DNA of 64,000 bases from CADCTB01 sp963768975 (GTDB lineage: Bacteria; Actinomycetota; Acidimicrobiia; Acidimicrobiales; AC-14): positions 124,001-188,000 of the forward strand of contig CAVYKB010000020.1 of NCBI GenBank assembly GCA_963768975.1. The letters run 5' to 3'. Under the pieces are notes generated by a model that saw only the letters and a list, made by a program, of their open reading frames with translations, had not been told where the DNA came from and ran no database searches. The first letter of the stretch is position 1; every line of letters starts with the position of its first letter. This document shows positions 1 to 8,255 of this stretch, piece after piece. Both the position numbers and the translations under genes were made by a program.

Positions 1-580
1 ACCAGTCGGCCATCTTGAACCCGTCCTTCAGCACGAAGAACAGGGTGAAGAGCAGCAGGACGAAGCCGCCCAGCACCTCGGTGACGGCCCGGGCGCCCTT
101 GGCCAGCCCGCCGTTGCCCCCCGACCCGAGGCTGCTGGTCAGGTTGTTCTCGATCTCGTCCAGGCGTTCGGGCGACAGGTTCAGCGGCTCCCCTTGGAGC
201 CAGTCGCGTACTTCGTCGATGCCCTGGTCGACGCGCTCCCCCACGTCGGAGAGCTCGTCGGCGACGGCTGAGCCGATCCACCCGAACAGGAGGACGAGCA
301 GGGCGAGCGTTCCGAAGAACACCAGACAGGTGGCGGCCGCCGGCGGCAGGCCCCGCCGGCGCAACCGGGCGACGAGGGGCTCCAGGGCCGCGGCCATGAA
401 CAGGGCCAGGAGTACGGGCACCACGACCACGTAGAGCTGGATGAGGACGAAGACGATCATGGCGCCTGCCGCCCCGATCACCAGCAGGCGCCAGGACCAC
501 GCTGCGGCGCCGGCGACCAGCGGGGGAACCTTGCCCCCGTCGTCCGCGCTGGTCGAAGCCTTTTCTCCCGGGCCGGTCAC
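1..580 (-). CDS. AI-2E family transporter, N-terminal part
   Basis: Partial integral membrane protein; the frame runs off the left edge, leaving 193 codons from a GTG at 580. Two hydrophobic segments lie near residues 30-75 (one ends VVVVPVLLALFMAAALEPLV), followed by a third near 80-100, a polar amphipathic stretch with SDVGERVDQGIDEVRDW, and a fourth segment ending FTLFFVLKDGFKMADW. The early LEPLV turn and the FLKDG-type sequence are typical of AI-2E/PerM (UPF0118) permeases. The substrate is unknown; the family includes signal exporters and Na+/H+ antiporters. The start is uncertain because no clear Shine-Dalgarno or -10 box is visible. Confidence 0.72.
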   Translation of the reverse strand, partial: MTGPGEKASTSADDGGKVPPLVAGAAAWSWRLLVIGAAGAMIVFVLIQLYVVVVPVLLALFMAAALEPLVARLRRRGLPPAAATCLVFFGTLALLVLLFGWIGSAVADELSDVGERVDQGIDEVRDWLQGEPLNLSPERLDEIENNLTSSLGSGGNGGLAKGARAVTEVLGGFVLLLFTLFFVLKDGFKMADW

Positions 581-667
581 TCGTTCACCATCTCACGTTG
601 GTGGCCGAGTGAGCGCTCGCTGCATCGTCCTCCCGGGTCGATCATGGCGACAGCATGTCAGTGCCGC

Positions 668-1795
668 TCAGAGGCGGGGCCGCTTCACCTCGTCGGCAGC
701 CGGCTCGTGGCCGGCGCCGTCGCCGTCGATGACGAACTTCTCGGGCAGCTGACCCTCGCCGTGCAGCCGGGCCAGGGTGAGAAGCGCAGCGGGGTACCCG
801 TCGGGAGTGGTGCGCGCGCTGATGAACGACCCGTCGGCGACCGCCATGTACGGGGTGCCGTCGTTGGAGAGGAAGCCCCCTTCCGGGCCGGTGTACTGCT
901 TGATCATCTGCTCCAGCGTGAAGACGGCGGCCCCGTAGTTGGGGCTGTACTCGCCTTCGGCCACCACGTTGGCGGTGAAGTCCGTGTAGTCGTCCTGCTC
1001 GGAGTGGCCAGTCACCAGCCGGCCCCAGACCAGGGGCACGTCGGTCTCGGGGTCGGTCGCCTGGATGAGCACGGAAACCCCGTAGCAGATCGCCGCGACC
1101 GGTCGCTCGAGCGCCACCATGAGCTGGATGAGCGGGCGGACCGACGTGTTGCCGCCGAGGTCCATGTAGGCGCCGGCGCCCCCGACGATGAACGCCGCGG
1201 CGTACTCGCTGGCTTCCCGCAGGCCGGCGGCCAGCTTCTCCCGGAACGGCTCCCGCGACTGCTCCTCGTCGTGCGGCCGGGGCGTGGGCGGCAGCCAGGC
1301 GTCCAGATTGCGCGGATGGTTCAGGCGCTGCCCGTCGGCGCTGTTCGGATCGTTGTACAGCTCGCCCAGCTTTGCCTCGCCGGGGGAGACCTGGGGCGCG
1401 TTCCAGGCCTGGTCCTTGAAGGTCGTGTCCGTGCTCACGCCGTACACGAACGGGCGGTTGCCCTTGGGGGTCACATAGTCGACCTCGTAGCCGGCGGCCC
1501 GGAAGACCCGGTCGGTCAGCGTGAGCTCGGAGCTCCAGTACCCGTGCTCAGGGATGATGGCCAGGACCTTGCCCGGGTTGTCTGGGATGTTCACCTTGAC
1601 GCCGGTGAAGCGCTCGATCTCGCTGCCGAGGAAGTCCTTGTCGAACGTCCCGTCGACCATCCGCTGGGCGACCTCACCGACCGGCGGGCTGTCGGCGTCC
1701 TGCATCTTGGGGAAGACGACAGCGCGGGCGTGGCTGTCGGCGATCCGCTCGGCCACCTCCGCCGGAGACCCGCCAAGCTTCGATGCTTCTTCCAT
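668..1795 (-). CDS. DJ-1/PfpI-family (type 1 glutamine amidotransferase-like) protein
   Basis: A 375-residue protein. I chose the ATG at 1795 because an AAGGAGG-like site lies just upstream; a longer frame to 1855 lacks one. The N-terminal ~70 residues are an extension. The DJ-1/PfpI fold begins around VLAIIPEHGYWSSEL, and the nucleophile elbow AAICYGVSVL places the conserved cysteine at about residue 237. The family includes Hsp31-type glyoxalase III/deglycase chaperones and PfpI-like hydrolases; which activity applies cannot be told from sequence. It stands alone between the permease and a secreted protein. Confidence 0.8.
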   Translation of the reverse strand: MEEASKLGGSPAEVAERIADSHARAVVFPKMQDADSPPVGEVAQRMVDGTFDKDFLGSEIERFTGVKVNIPDNPGKVLAIIPEHGYWSSELTLTDRVFRAAGYEVDYVTPKGNRPFVYGVSTDTTFKDQAWNAPQVSPGEAKLGELYNDPNSADGQRLNHPRNLDAWLPPTPRPHDEEQSREPFREKLAAGLREASEYAAAFIVGGAGAYMDLGGNTSVRPLIQLMVALERPVAAICYGVSVLIQATDPETDVPLVWGRLVTGHSEQDDYTDFTANVVAEGEYSPNYGAAVFTLEQMIKQYTGPEGGFLSNDGTPYMAVADGSFISARTTPDGYPAALLTLARLHGEGQLPEKFVIDGDGAGHEPAADEVKRPRL

Positions 1796-1943
1796 CTTGT
1801 CCTCCTTCGAGCGCTTCCACCAACGAGTTGGCCACCCTGCGCCGCCTCGGGCCACAGAGATGCCTCACCCATAGTGTGTCCGAGACGCCGCTCGACTGTT
1901 GCCGCAGCCCCCGGACACGAGAACAGGTCAGGCCCCCGGCCCC

Positions 1944-2600
1944 TTAGGGCAGGTAGCCGGGGCAGCGCAGCGAGGTCACCGTCTGAGCCATGAAGGCGGC
2001 GTCGGCGTCGCTGAGGGACTGGCCCTGGATGTGGTTGACGGCCTGACGGATGGTCGCTTGCACCTGGGCCCAGGTCTGTCCCTGGTCGAACTGGCCGCAG
2101 ACGGCGTCGGCGAAGGTCCTGAGCTGGCTGTCGTTCGGCTTGAACAGCGGGATGCGCCCGGTGATGGCGGCGATGGCGGCCTGGACGCTGGCGGTCGTGT
2201 AGGCCACCCGCGCCCCGGACCGCACCTTGGCGGTCGTCGGCGTCGTCGCCGGAGCGGCGGGCACTGTCGGGGCCGGGGCCACCGCGGTGGTGGACGCCTT
2301 GCGGGTGGTGACGGTGGTGGACGGGGCGGTGGCTTTGGCTGCCGGCGCCGGCGTGGTCGCCGGCGGGGCCAGTGTGGTCGGCGGCACGGTCTGGGCCGGC
2401 GCCTCGGCGGCGACCTGGGAACCGGGGGCATGCGTGAGCGCCGTCTCGGTGGAGGACGCCCGGCCGGCGATGGCTGCCGGCGCGGAGGGGCCGGCATCGT
2501 CGGTCACCTGGGCCGCAGCGGCGACGCCGAGGGCAACGAGGAGGGCGGCGCCGGCGATGCCGCCGGCGAGGGCCCTACGGGGGTTGGTGGTGCGGGACAC
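1944..2600 (-). CDS. secreted protein with DUF732-like C-terminal domain
   Basis: A 218-residue exported protein starting at GTG 2600. An Arg-containing N-terminus and hydrophobic core (residues 10-30, ALAGGIAGAALLVALGVAAA) form a signal peptide or anchor. Residues 35-135 are a low-complexity Ala/Pro/Thr linker. The last ~80 residues carry two cysteines (AVCGQFDQG and SLRCPGYLP) in a pattern resembling the actinobacterial DUF732 domain, which is probably helical with one disulphide. It begins 3 bp after the M48 protease stop and is probably the last gene of that operon. The DUF732 assignment is by eye; the function is unknown. Confidence 0.6.
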   Translation of the reverse strand: MSRTTNPRRALAGGIAGAALLVALGVAAAAQVTDDAGPSAPAAIAGRASSTETALTHAPGSQVAAEAPAQTVPPTTLAPPATTPAPAAKATAPSTTVTTRKASTTAVAPAPTVPAAPATTPTTAKVRSGARVAYTTASVQAAIAAITGRIPLFKPNDSQLRTFADAVCGQFDQGQTWAQVQATIRQAVNHIQGQSLSDADAAFMAQTVTSLRCPGYLP

Positions 2601-2603
2601 GGT

Positions 2604-3755
2604 TCAATTGCCTTTCCGGGTGGCGTGGCAGGCGGCGGCCCGCTCGCTGATCGGCGGATGGCTGGCGGTGAGGCGGCGCCACCAGGGCAGCGACCGCGGC
2701 GCGCCGCTCTCGTCGGCGGCGTGCTGAAGCATGGCGTCGAAGATCTCGGGGCGGCCCAGGACGTCGAGAGCGAACCGGTCGGCCGCTCGTTCCTGTTCCC
2801 GGTCCCGCCAGGCCAGCAGGCACCGTACGGGCAGGGCCACCACGGTGCCGACGACCAGGAGGAGCGGGTAGGAGCGGGGGTCGCCGGCGGAGGACACGCC
2901 GGTGGCGTCGAGGAGGGGGGCGTAGGACAGGACGCCGGCGGCGGCGGCGAGAGCGGCCAGCTCGGCGAGAAGGGTGAGGGGGAGGCGCCGGGAACCGTGC
3001 CCGAGGCGCCAGTGGCCCAGCTCGTGGGCGACGACCTGATCGACCAGCTCCGGCGGCCAGGCGGCCAGGTCCTGCTCGAGCACGACCCGCCGGCTCCGGC
3101 CGAGGCCGACGACGTAGGCGTTGGCGCGCGTAGAACCGGCCTTGCCGGTGAGGATGACGTCGCCGACGTCGACGCCGGCCTTGCTGGCCACGGCCTGAAT
3201 CCGGGCCGCGAGCTCAGGTGGAGTGGGAGTCGACCCGCCGGGCCTCGCCCGGAGGAGGAGCGGCATTACGACCTGCCAAATGACCGTGACCGTAGCGAAG
3301 AGAATCCACGCCGACAGCCACCAGGCGTCGGTCGCCCGGAGAAGCAGGTAGAGCGGAAATGTCAGGACCGTGCCAACGACAATGCTGGCGACGACGGTCT
3401 TCAGTTCTTCGCCAGCCCACCGGCGCAGTGCCGCCGCCCCGCCGGTGGAGCCGTGGATCGTGTGGTGCAGCCTGAACGGCGCCCGGGCGAGTGCCCGAGC
3501 GCCGCTCACGACGGCGACGATGACGACCAGCGCCAGTCCCCACGCTCGGATTCCGGTGGCGTCCAGGATCCGGTGAGGTAGCCGGGCCACCAGGCAAACG
3601 ACCAGGGAAAGGCCGGTTGCCAGTGACTCTGCCGTACCCACGCCATGCCCCGCCGGAGCTTGGATGTGGGCCATGTCTCTCCGGCCCGTGCGGGCCAGAA
3701 GCTCGGCATCCGGGAGCGGTTCTGCGGTCCCGGCACTGATGGTCGACGTTGCCAT
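2604..3755 (-). CDS. M48-family membrane zinc metalloprotease
   Basis: Predicted HtpX/Ste24-like peptidase of 383 residues. The zinc motif HELGH is at 244-248, and the third ligand Glu is in REQERAADRF near 322, as in M48. Hydrophobic segments are near 45-60, 70-90, 120-145, 148-168 and 290-315, so the catalytic domain faces one side of the membrane between helices. The start is ambiguous: ATG 3755 gives the full frame, ATG 3674 is possible, and neither has a strong ribosome site. It starts 16 bp after a 31-codon hydrophobic peptide gene and ends 3 bp before a secreted protein gene, so the three look co-transcribed. Confidence 0.82.
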   Translation of the reverse strand: MATSTISAGTAEPLPDAELLARTGRRDMAHIQAPAGHGVGTAESLATGLSLVVCLVARLPHRILDATGIRAWGLALVVIVAVVSGARALARAPFRLHHTIHGSTGGAAALRRWAGEELKTVVASIVVGTVLTFPLYLLLRATDAWWLSAWILFATVTVIWQVVMPLLLRARPGGSTPTPPELAARIQAVASKAGVDVGDVILTGKAGSTRANAYVVGLGRSRRVVLEQDLAAWPPELVDQVVAHELGHWRLGHGSRRLPLTLLAELAALAAAAGVLSYAPLLDATGVSSAGDPRSYPLLLVVGTVVALPVRCLLAWRDREQERAADRFALDVLGRPEIFDAMLQHAADESGAPRSLPWWRRLTASHPPISERAAACHATRKGN

Positions 3756-3771
3756 GCTGCGAAGGTGTTGC

Positions 3772-3867
3772 TTAGGCCAGCACGCCGGCCAGGATGGCGC
3801 CGACGATCGGAACCATGGCGACGACAGCGGCGAGAAGGGGGCCGACGACGGGGATCAGCTTGCGCAT
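3772..3867 (-). CDS. 31-residue hydrophobic peptide
   Basis: A short gene with a good GGAGG Shine-Dalgarno about 8 nt before ATG 3867 and a TAA at 3772. The product starts MRKLIPVVGPLLAAVV and continues with a Gly/Ala/Val/Ile-rich tail ending AILAGVLA. It is therefore a basic three-residue head followed by one transmembrane-length segment with no cleavage site or soluble part. It lies directly upstream of the M48 protease. Possible roles are a small membrane regulator, a peptide signal or protease substrate, or a toxin-like peptide; none is shown by sequence. Expression is inferred from the ribosome site and operon position only. Confidence 0.55.
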   Translation of the reverse strand: MRKLIPVVGPLLAAVVAMVPIVGAILAGVLA

Positions 3868-4051
3868 TCTATTGCCTCCATTGAGGGAATTCCCCGCCGG
3901 CCTTTCCGGAGGGAGTGTCGGGTTGTTCGGCTCCGACAACTGATGTATCGGCCGCATGGCGCACGACTGAAGGGATTTGTTGTTCGGAGTTGTGAATCCG
4001 TCGTGAACCGTTGATCGTCGGGAAGGACGACCGGATAGTGGGGGCACGGCG

Positions 4052-4057
4052 TACCCT
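4052..4057 (+). promoter_or_regulatory. -10 box (TACCCT) for the OmpR-type regulator
   Basis: TACCCT followed by 7 nt and GTG 4065; predicts a leaderless mRNA. Confidence 0.55.
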
Positions 4058-4064
4058 GGGGGAC

Positions 4065-4760
4065 GTGAGCGCGGATGACGGAGAGGGCCCGCGGATCCTC
4101 GTTGTCGACGACGACCCCGACGTCCGCACCCTCCTGCGCCGCATGCTGTCGATCGAGGGGTACGCCGTCGCCGAAGCGGCCGACGGCCCCTCGGCGCTCG
4201 CCCAAGTCGGCGCCTTCACGCCTGACCTGCTCCTGCTCGACATCATGATGCCCGGGCAGGACGGCCTCGACGTCCTGGAGGAGCTGCGGCGGACCAGTCT
4301 GGTGCCGGTCATCCTGCTCACGGCCAAGAACGACGAGGCCGACCGTGTGCTCGGGTTCCGGTTCGGCGCCGACGACTACGTCACCAAGCCGTTCTCGACC
4401 GCCGAGCTCACCGCCCGCATCGCCGCCGTCCTGCGCCGCACCGGCGGCGGCCGTTCGGCGGGCCATCTCCACTACGACGGCCTGGAGATCGACCTGGCCA
4501 AGCGGGAGGTGACGGTGCGGGGCGAGCTGGTCGACCTACCGGCCCGTGAGTACGAGGTGCTGGCCTTCCTGGCATCGTCTCCCCAGCAGACCTTCACCCG
4601 GGAGCAGCTCCTCGACCGGCTCTGGCCTCACGCCGCCGACCGCATTCCCAGCACGGTCACCGAGCACGTCGGCCGCATCCGCCGGCGCATCGAGGGTGAC
4701 CGGGAGCGGCCCCGATGGATCCGGACCGTCCGGGGCGTGGGCTACCGCTTCGAACCCTGA
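4065..4760 (+). CDS. OmpR/PhoB-family response regulator (orphan)
   Basis: A 231-residue two-component regulator. The receiver domain (about residues 9-120) has the acidic pocket in ILVVDDDP, the phospho-acceptor Asp in LLLLDIMMPGQDGL, the conserved Thr/Ser region ILLTAKN, and Lys in DDYVTKPFS. The C-terminal winged helix (about 135-231) has YEVLAFLASSP and ends with VRGVGYRFEP, the usual OmpR-family terminus. I chose GTG 4065 because it follows a TANNNT box and begins just before the receiver fold; a frame to 4011 would add a non-conserved tail. No sensor kinase is adjacent. It converges with the propeller gene at 4766. Confidence 0.9.
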   Translation: MSADDGEGPRILVVDDDPDVRTLLRRMLSIEGYAVAEAADGPSALAQVGAFTPDLLLLDIMMPGQDGLDVLEELRRTSLVPVILLTAKNDEADRVLGFRFGADDYVTKPFSTAELTARIAAVLRRTGGGRSAGHLHYDGLEIDLAKREVTVRGELVDLPAREYEVLAFLASSPQQTFTREQLLDRLWPHAADRIPSTVTEHVGRIRRRIEGDRERPRWIRTVRGVGYRFEP

Positions 4761-4765
4761 CCCGC

Positions 4766-6517
4766 CTACCCCGCCGGCGCGTTGCGGCGGGCGCCTCCCG
4801 CCACGGCCGCTACGGCTAGGCCGGCGATGACCAGGCCGATGGCGATGCCGAGGACCACCGACGAGCCCTTGATGGCCGGCCCGTCGCCGCCACCGCCGGC
4901 ATCGGGCTCCTCGTGGATCACCTTGGCGAAGTACACGTCCTCGGTCGGCAGGTCGAAGGTGCCGTTGCGGGAGTCGTTCCAGGTGACGAACGCCTCCTCG
5001 TTGGTCGACGCCACGCCGATCGGGCCCCGGAGGTCGGAGGTGAGGTTCATCGCATAGCCCTCGTTCTGGTTCATGCTCCGGTCGCTGATACGGCTGTTCT
5101 TGGCCCAGGTTGTGCCGGCGTCGGAGGACGACGTGTAGAAGATGTCGAAGCACGTCTGGTCGCGGCGGGTGGTGTTGCCGTTGCCACTCGGGTTGTAGAG
5201 GGCGTCGGTGCGGAAGTCCCACCAGGCCACGTCGACACGGCCGTTGGGGGCGACGCTGATGCCGGGGAAGAACTGGTCGTAGTTGGGCCGGCGATTCGGG
5301 TCGACGTCGTCGTTGAGCATGACCCGTCGGGTCCAGGTGCTCCCGCCGTCGGTGGACTTCATGAACCAGATGTTCCGGTCGTCGCGGGGGTTCGGGGCGG
5401 GCGAGTCGCTCTGCTCGAAGACCACGTAGAGGTCGCCGGTCTTGGCGTCGATGGCGGCCTCGGGCGTGGTCAGGCACGGCCCGCAGATGACGCCGCTGGT
5501 CTCGATGGTGTTGGCCTTCCACGTCTTGCCGCCGTCGATGGACTTGGACATGAACATGCGGCTGCCGGCGCCGGGCTGGCCCACGGTGGGCACCGGGTTG
5601 GGCACGGGCGTGGGCACCCACGGCTGGACCGCGGGGTTGGCCGTCGCCGGCCGGCAGGCGTTCGCCGGCTGGGGGGGCGGCGGCAGGGCGGCCTGGGTCA
5701 CGCCGGGAGCCGTCGACGCCGGCGGCCGCTCCTTGGTGAACGCGTAGATGGTGCCGTCCTCGGCGACGGCGATCGCCGGCTGGTCGGAGCCCTTCACGTC
5801 AGTCAGGGCGAAGCTCGTCTCGAGGACGTCGGTCAGGGGACCGAACGTGGCGCCGCCGTCGGTGGAGACGGCCACGACGGTGCGCTCCGACGCCTGGCTG
5901 GTCGGCAGGAATGCGCCCTGCCGGCGGTACCCCACGTAGACCCGGGACGGGTCGGTGGGGTGGGTGGCCAGGCGGATGTAGCCGAAGCGCTCGAAGTCGC
6001 GAGCCGTCGTGCCATCGGGCTTGGGGAAGTCGCGCTCCTCGGACTTCTTGAGGACGGTGAAGTCCCATGTGCGCCCGAGGTCCTTGGTCCGGGCCACGAA
6101 CGGGTCGTTGGGGCCCGACGACGACGCGGTCTGCGCCCCGGTGCCGGCGAGGTAGAGGGTGCCGTCGGCGCCGAACTTGGCGGCGAAGAACGACCCGAAG
6201 TTGGGCCGGGTGCACGCCCGGTAGCCGGGCGGCATGGCGTCGGCCGGCGCCTTGGCCCAGGTGCGGCCCCGGTCGAGGCTCACGTGGATCCCACACGTCG
6301 ACTTGGTGAAGTCGACTTCGGCGATGACGAGGAGGTTGGGGTCGTCGGGGTGGACGAGCATCTGCGGCTCGGTGTGGATGCGCCCGGGCAGGATGTCGGA
6401 GGTGACCTGCACGTTGGGTGTCACCACCGGGCCACGGGGCTGTTGCGCGGTGGCCGGCGTCACGCACGCCACCACCAGAAGGCATCCCATGATCGCAAGA
6501 AGTGCGCGTCGGCCCAT
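4766..6517 (-). CDS. exported Asp-box (BNR) propeller, sialidase-like
   Basis: A 583-residue exported protein from ATG 6517, preceded by a G-rich ribosome site. The signal segment RALLAIMGCLLVVAC fits a signal peptide with a possible lipobox (VVAC). Six Asp-box repeats of form S-x-D-x-G-x-T-W/F are visible near residues 80 (SLDRGRTW), 144 (TKDLGRTW), 218 (STDGGATF), 326 (SIDGGKTW), 388 (STDGGSTW) and 464 (SSDAGTTW), indicating a six-bladed beta-propeller. A C-terminal transmembrane helix (SSVVLGIAIGLVIAGLAVAA) with a short basic tail anchors it. The fold is shared by sialidases, sortilin and photosynthesis-assembly factors. I see no clear arginine triad, so sialidase activity is not claimed. 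Confidence 0.75.
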   Translation of the reverse strand: MGRRALLAIMGCLLVVACVTPATAQQPRGPVVTPNVQVTSDILPGRIHTEPQMLVHPDDPNLLVIAEVDFTKSTCGIHVSLDRGRTWAKAPADAMPPGYRACTRPNFGSFFAAKFGADGTLYLAGTGAQTASSSGPNDPFVARTKDLGRTWDFTVLKKSEERDFPKPDGTTARDFERFGYIRLATHPTDPSRVYVGYRRQGAFLPTSQASERTVVAVSTDGGATFGPLTDVLETSFALTDVKGSDQPAIAVAEDGTIYAFTKERPPASTAPGVTQAALPPPPQPANACRPATANPAVQPWVPTPVPNPVPTVGQPGAGSRMFMSKSIDGGKTWKANTIETSGVICGPCLTTPEAAIDAKTGDLYVVFEQSDSPAPNPRDDRNIWFMKSTDGGSTWTRRVMLNDDVDPNRRPNYDQFFPGISVAPNGRVDVAWWDFRTDALYNPSGNGNTTRRDQTCFDIFYTSSSDAGTTWAKNSRISDRSMNQNEGYAMNLTSDLRGPIGVASTNEEAFVTWNDSRNGTFDLPTEDVYFAKVIHEEPDAGGGGDGPAIKGSSVVLGIAIGLVIAGLAVAAVAGGARRNAPAG

Positions 6518-6665
6518 CAGTCGTCCCCCCCTTGTTCCGCTGGCGGCATTTGAGCACCGGCGCCGTGCGGCGTCCAACGCCGGCGGGTACCTTACGAGAA
6601 GTACACAGCAGAGACGTCTGGACGATGATGACGGCGAGAGTGGCGGGGAGCGACTTCGAACCCTG

Positions 6666-6682
6666 GCCGTTTAGCTAACGGC
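6666..6682. repeat. inverted repeat in the divergent gap before the HhH-GPD gene
   Basis: GCCGTT-tagct-AACGGC: 6-bp arms around an AT-rich loop, in the 286-bp gap between the propeller gene start (6517) and 6804. It could be an operator or a small hairpin. The rest of the gap shows a Ser/Lys-coding-like TCGACTTCGA repeat and no credible gene. Confidence 0.4.
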
Positions 6683-6791
6683 TGCTCGGCCAACGCTCAT
6701 TCTTCCGCTATTTCACGGTTACCTTCCGGGCCGTCGACTTCGACTTCGAGTTCGAGGTCGAGCCGAACGAGTCGTCAGGCTCGACCCTCGC

Positions 6792-6797
6792 TACCCT
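6792..6797 (+). promoter_or_regulatory. -10 box (TACCCT) for the HhH-GPD/thiS/thiE operon
   Basis: TACCCT followed by 6 nt and ATG 6804. Confidence 0.55.
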
Positions 6798-6803
6798 GAC
6801 GGC

Positions 6804-7373
6804 ATGAAGCTCCCTCTCACCGGCGACGCCGCGGCCGACACTCTGCTGGAAGACGACCCGCTGGCCCTGCTCATCGGGATGCTGCTCGACCAGCAGGTGC
6901 CCATGGAGAAGGCGTTCCGGGGCCCCTACGACCTGAGGGAGCGGATGGGCGGGCGGCTGGACGCCGGCGAGATCGCAGCCGCAGACGCGGAGGAGATGGC
7001 CACCCTGTTCAAGGGCCCGCCGGCGCTGCACCGGTACCCCGCCTCGATGGCCGGGCGGACCCAGGAGATGTGCCGGGCCCTCGTGGAGCGCTTCGACGGC
7101 GACGCCGCTGCGGTGTGGACCTCGGCTGCCACCGGCAAGGAGCTGTTCGCCAACCTGAAGGCGCTGCCGGGCTTCGGCGAGGCCAAGGCCCGCATCTTCA
7201 TCGCCCTGCTGGCCAAGCGCATGGACGTCACCCCGCCGGGTTGGGAGGAGGTCGCCGGGCCCTACGCCCAGGTCGGCCACTTCTCGGTCGCCGACATCGA
7301 CGGGCCCGACGCGCTTGCCGCGGTCCGGGAGCACAAGAAGGCGATGAAGGCGGCGGCCAAGGCCGCCAAGTGA
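6804..7373 (+). CDS. HhH-GPD-type base-excision DNA repair protein
   Basis: A 189-residue protein of the helix-hairpin-helix glycosylase family. The N-terminus (DDPLALLIGMLLDQQVPMEKAF) resembles the glycosylase helix that packs against DNA. The hairpin is LPGFGEAKARIF near residue 120, with the downstream acidic position in AKRMDVTPPGW. The C-terminus is Lys/Ala-rich. I see no four-cysteine Fe-S cluster. The family excises damaged bases; substrate specificity is not readable here. Its stop overlaps the thiS start in the form GTGA, so it is translationally coupled to a thiamin gene, an odd partnership. Confidence 0.82.
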   Translation: MKLPLTGDAAADTLLEDDPLALLIGMLLDQQVPMEKAFRGPYDLRERMGGRLDAGEIAAADAEEMATLFKGPPALHRYPASMAGRTQEMCRALVERFDGDAAAVWTSAATGKELFANLKALPGFGEAKARIFIALLAKRMDVTPPGWEEVAGPYAQVGHFSVADIDGPDALAAVREHKKAMKAAAKAAK

Positions 7374-7570
7374 AGGTCCTCGCCAACGGCGACTCGGTCG
7401 AGCTCCCTGAGGGGGCGACGGTCGACGACCTCTTGGCCGCGCTCGGGCTGGGTGGCAAGTGGGTGATCGTCGAGCGCAACCGGGAGCCGGTGGAGCGGGC
7501 GGACATGGCGGTGACGGTCCTGGCCGAGGGCGACCGGATCGAGCTGGTCCGCGCCGTGGCCGGCGGGTGA
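7370..7570 (+). CDS. thiS: sulfur carrier protein ThiS
   Basis: A 66-residue ubiquitin-fold carrier that delivers sulfur for the thiazole of thiamin. It begins MKVLANGDSVELPEGATV and has the central DLLAALGLG helix and the C-terminal Gly-Gly (RAVAGG) that is adenylated and thiocarboxylated. It starts at GTG 7370 inside the stop of the glycosylase gene and ends in another GTGA overlap with thiE. Length and both ends match the family. No thiG, thiF or thiO is present in the window, so its partners must lie elsewhere. Confidence 0.88.
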   Translation: MKVLANGDSVELPEGATVDDLLAALGLGGKWVIVERNREPVERADMAVTVLAEGDRIELVRAVAGG

Positions 7571-8202
7571 GCCCGACCAACCCACTCGGCGACCGCCGGC
7601 TCTACCTCTGCACCGCAGACCGCCCCGACCTGAGCTCGTTCCTTGTGGCCTGCATCGCCGGCGGCGTCGACGTCGTCCAGCTACGGGACAAAGTGCTCGA
7701 CGCCCGGCGCCTGCTGGCCCGAGCCCGGCTGGCGGCGGAGGTGTGCGCCGATCACGGCGTGCCGTTCATCCTCAACGACCGGCCGGACCTGGCCCTGGAG
7801 TGCGGGGCGGCCGGCGTCCACGTCGGCCAGGACGACGCTCCGCCGGCGCTGGCGCGGCGCCTCCTCGGTCCCGATGCCATCGTCGGCCTGTCCACCCATG
7901 CGCCGGCGGAGCTCGACGCCGCCAGCGCCGAGCCGGCCGACTACGTCTCCACCGGACCGGTGGTTGCCACGCCGACGAAGCCCGGGCGCCTGGGCACCGG
8001 GCTCGACTACCTGCGCTACGCCGCCGGCACGGCCACCGGACCGTGGTTCGTCACCGGTGGGGTCACGCCCGGGACGGTCGGCGCCATGCTCGACGCCGGC
8101 GCCCGGCGCTTCGTCGTCGTCCGCTGGCTGACCGAGTCGGCCGACCCCAAGGGTGCGGCCCGGGCGCTGCGCGACGTGATCGACAGGGTGCCCCTTCCCT
8201 GA
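7567..8202 (+). CDS. thiE: thiamine-phosphate synthase ThiE
   Basis: A 211-residue TIM-barrel enzyme joining HMP-pyrophosphate and thiazole phosphate to thiamin phosphate. Recognisable parts are LYLCTADRPDLSSF, VDVVQLRDK (substrate Arg/Lys), PFILNDRPDLAL, GVHVGQDD, IVGLSTHAPAEL, DYVSTGPVVATPTKPG and the phosphate-binding FVTGGVTPGTV. It starts at GTG 7567, overlapping thiS by 4 nt. The TGA is followed at once by the palindromic element at 8204, and the next gene converges. Confidence 0.92.
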   Translation: MSPTNPLGDRRLYLCTADRPDLSSFLVACIAGGVDVVQLRDKVLDARRLLARARLAAEVCADHGVPFILNDRPDLALECGAAGVHVGQDDAPPALARRLLGPDAIVGLSTHAPAELDAASAEPADYVSTGPVVATPTKPGRLGTGLDYLRYAAGTATGPWFVTGGVTPGTVGAMLDAGARRFVVVRWLTESADPKGAARALRDVIDRVPLP

Positions 8203-8203
8203 A

Positions 8204-8246
8204 CTGGTTGCACCTACCCGTCACATGCGCGGGTAAGTGCAACCAG
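8204..8246. repeat. dispersed palindromic element, copy 1
   Basis: Outer arms CTGGTTGCAC (8204-8213) and GTGCAACCAG (8237-8246) are perfect; inner arms ACCCG and CGGGT enclose a variable loop. It begins 2 bp after the thiE stop and ends 10 bp before the stop of the convergent hydrolase gene. Two relatives lie at 38278 and 49682, in the same orientation and with the same AACGG right flank. It is probably a bidirectional terminator-like structure or REP-type repeat. Confidence 0.75.
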
Positions 8247-8255
8247 AACGGGGGG

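Noticed and set aside
3868..4064. Possible regulator binding site in the gap before the orphan regulator
   Set aside because: I see no convincing direct or inverted repeat beyond the -10 box.
6633..6690. tRNA-like stretch (minus strand GGGTTCGAAG near 6650)
   Set aside because: No acceptor or T-stem pairing can be made around it.
6718..6803. Minus-strand Ser/Lys-rich coding-like tail (NSKSKSTARKVTVK)
   Set aside because: No start codon with a ribosome site or -10 box; the upstream part lies antisense to the HhH-GPD gene.
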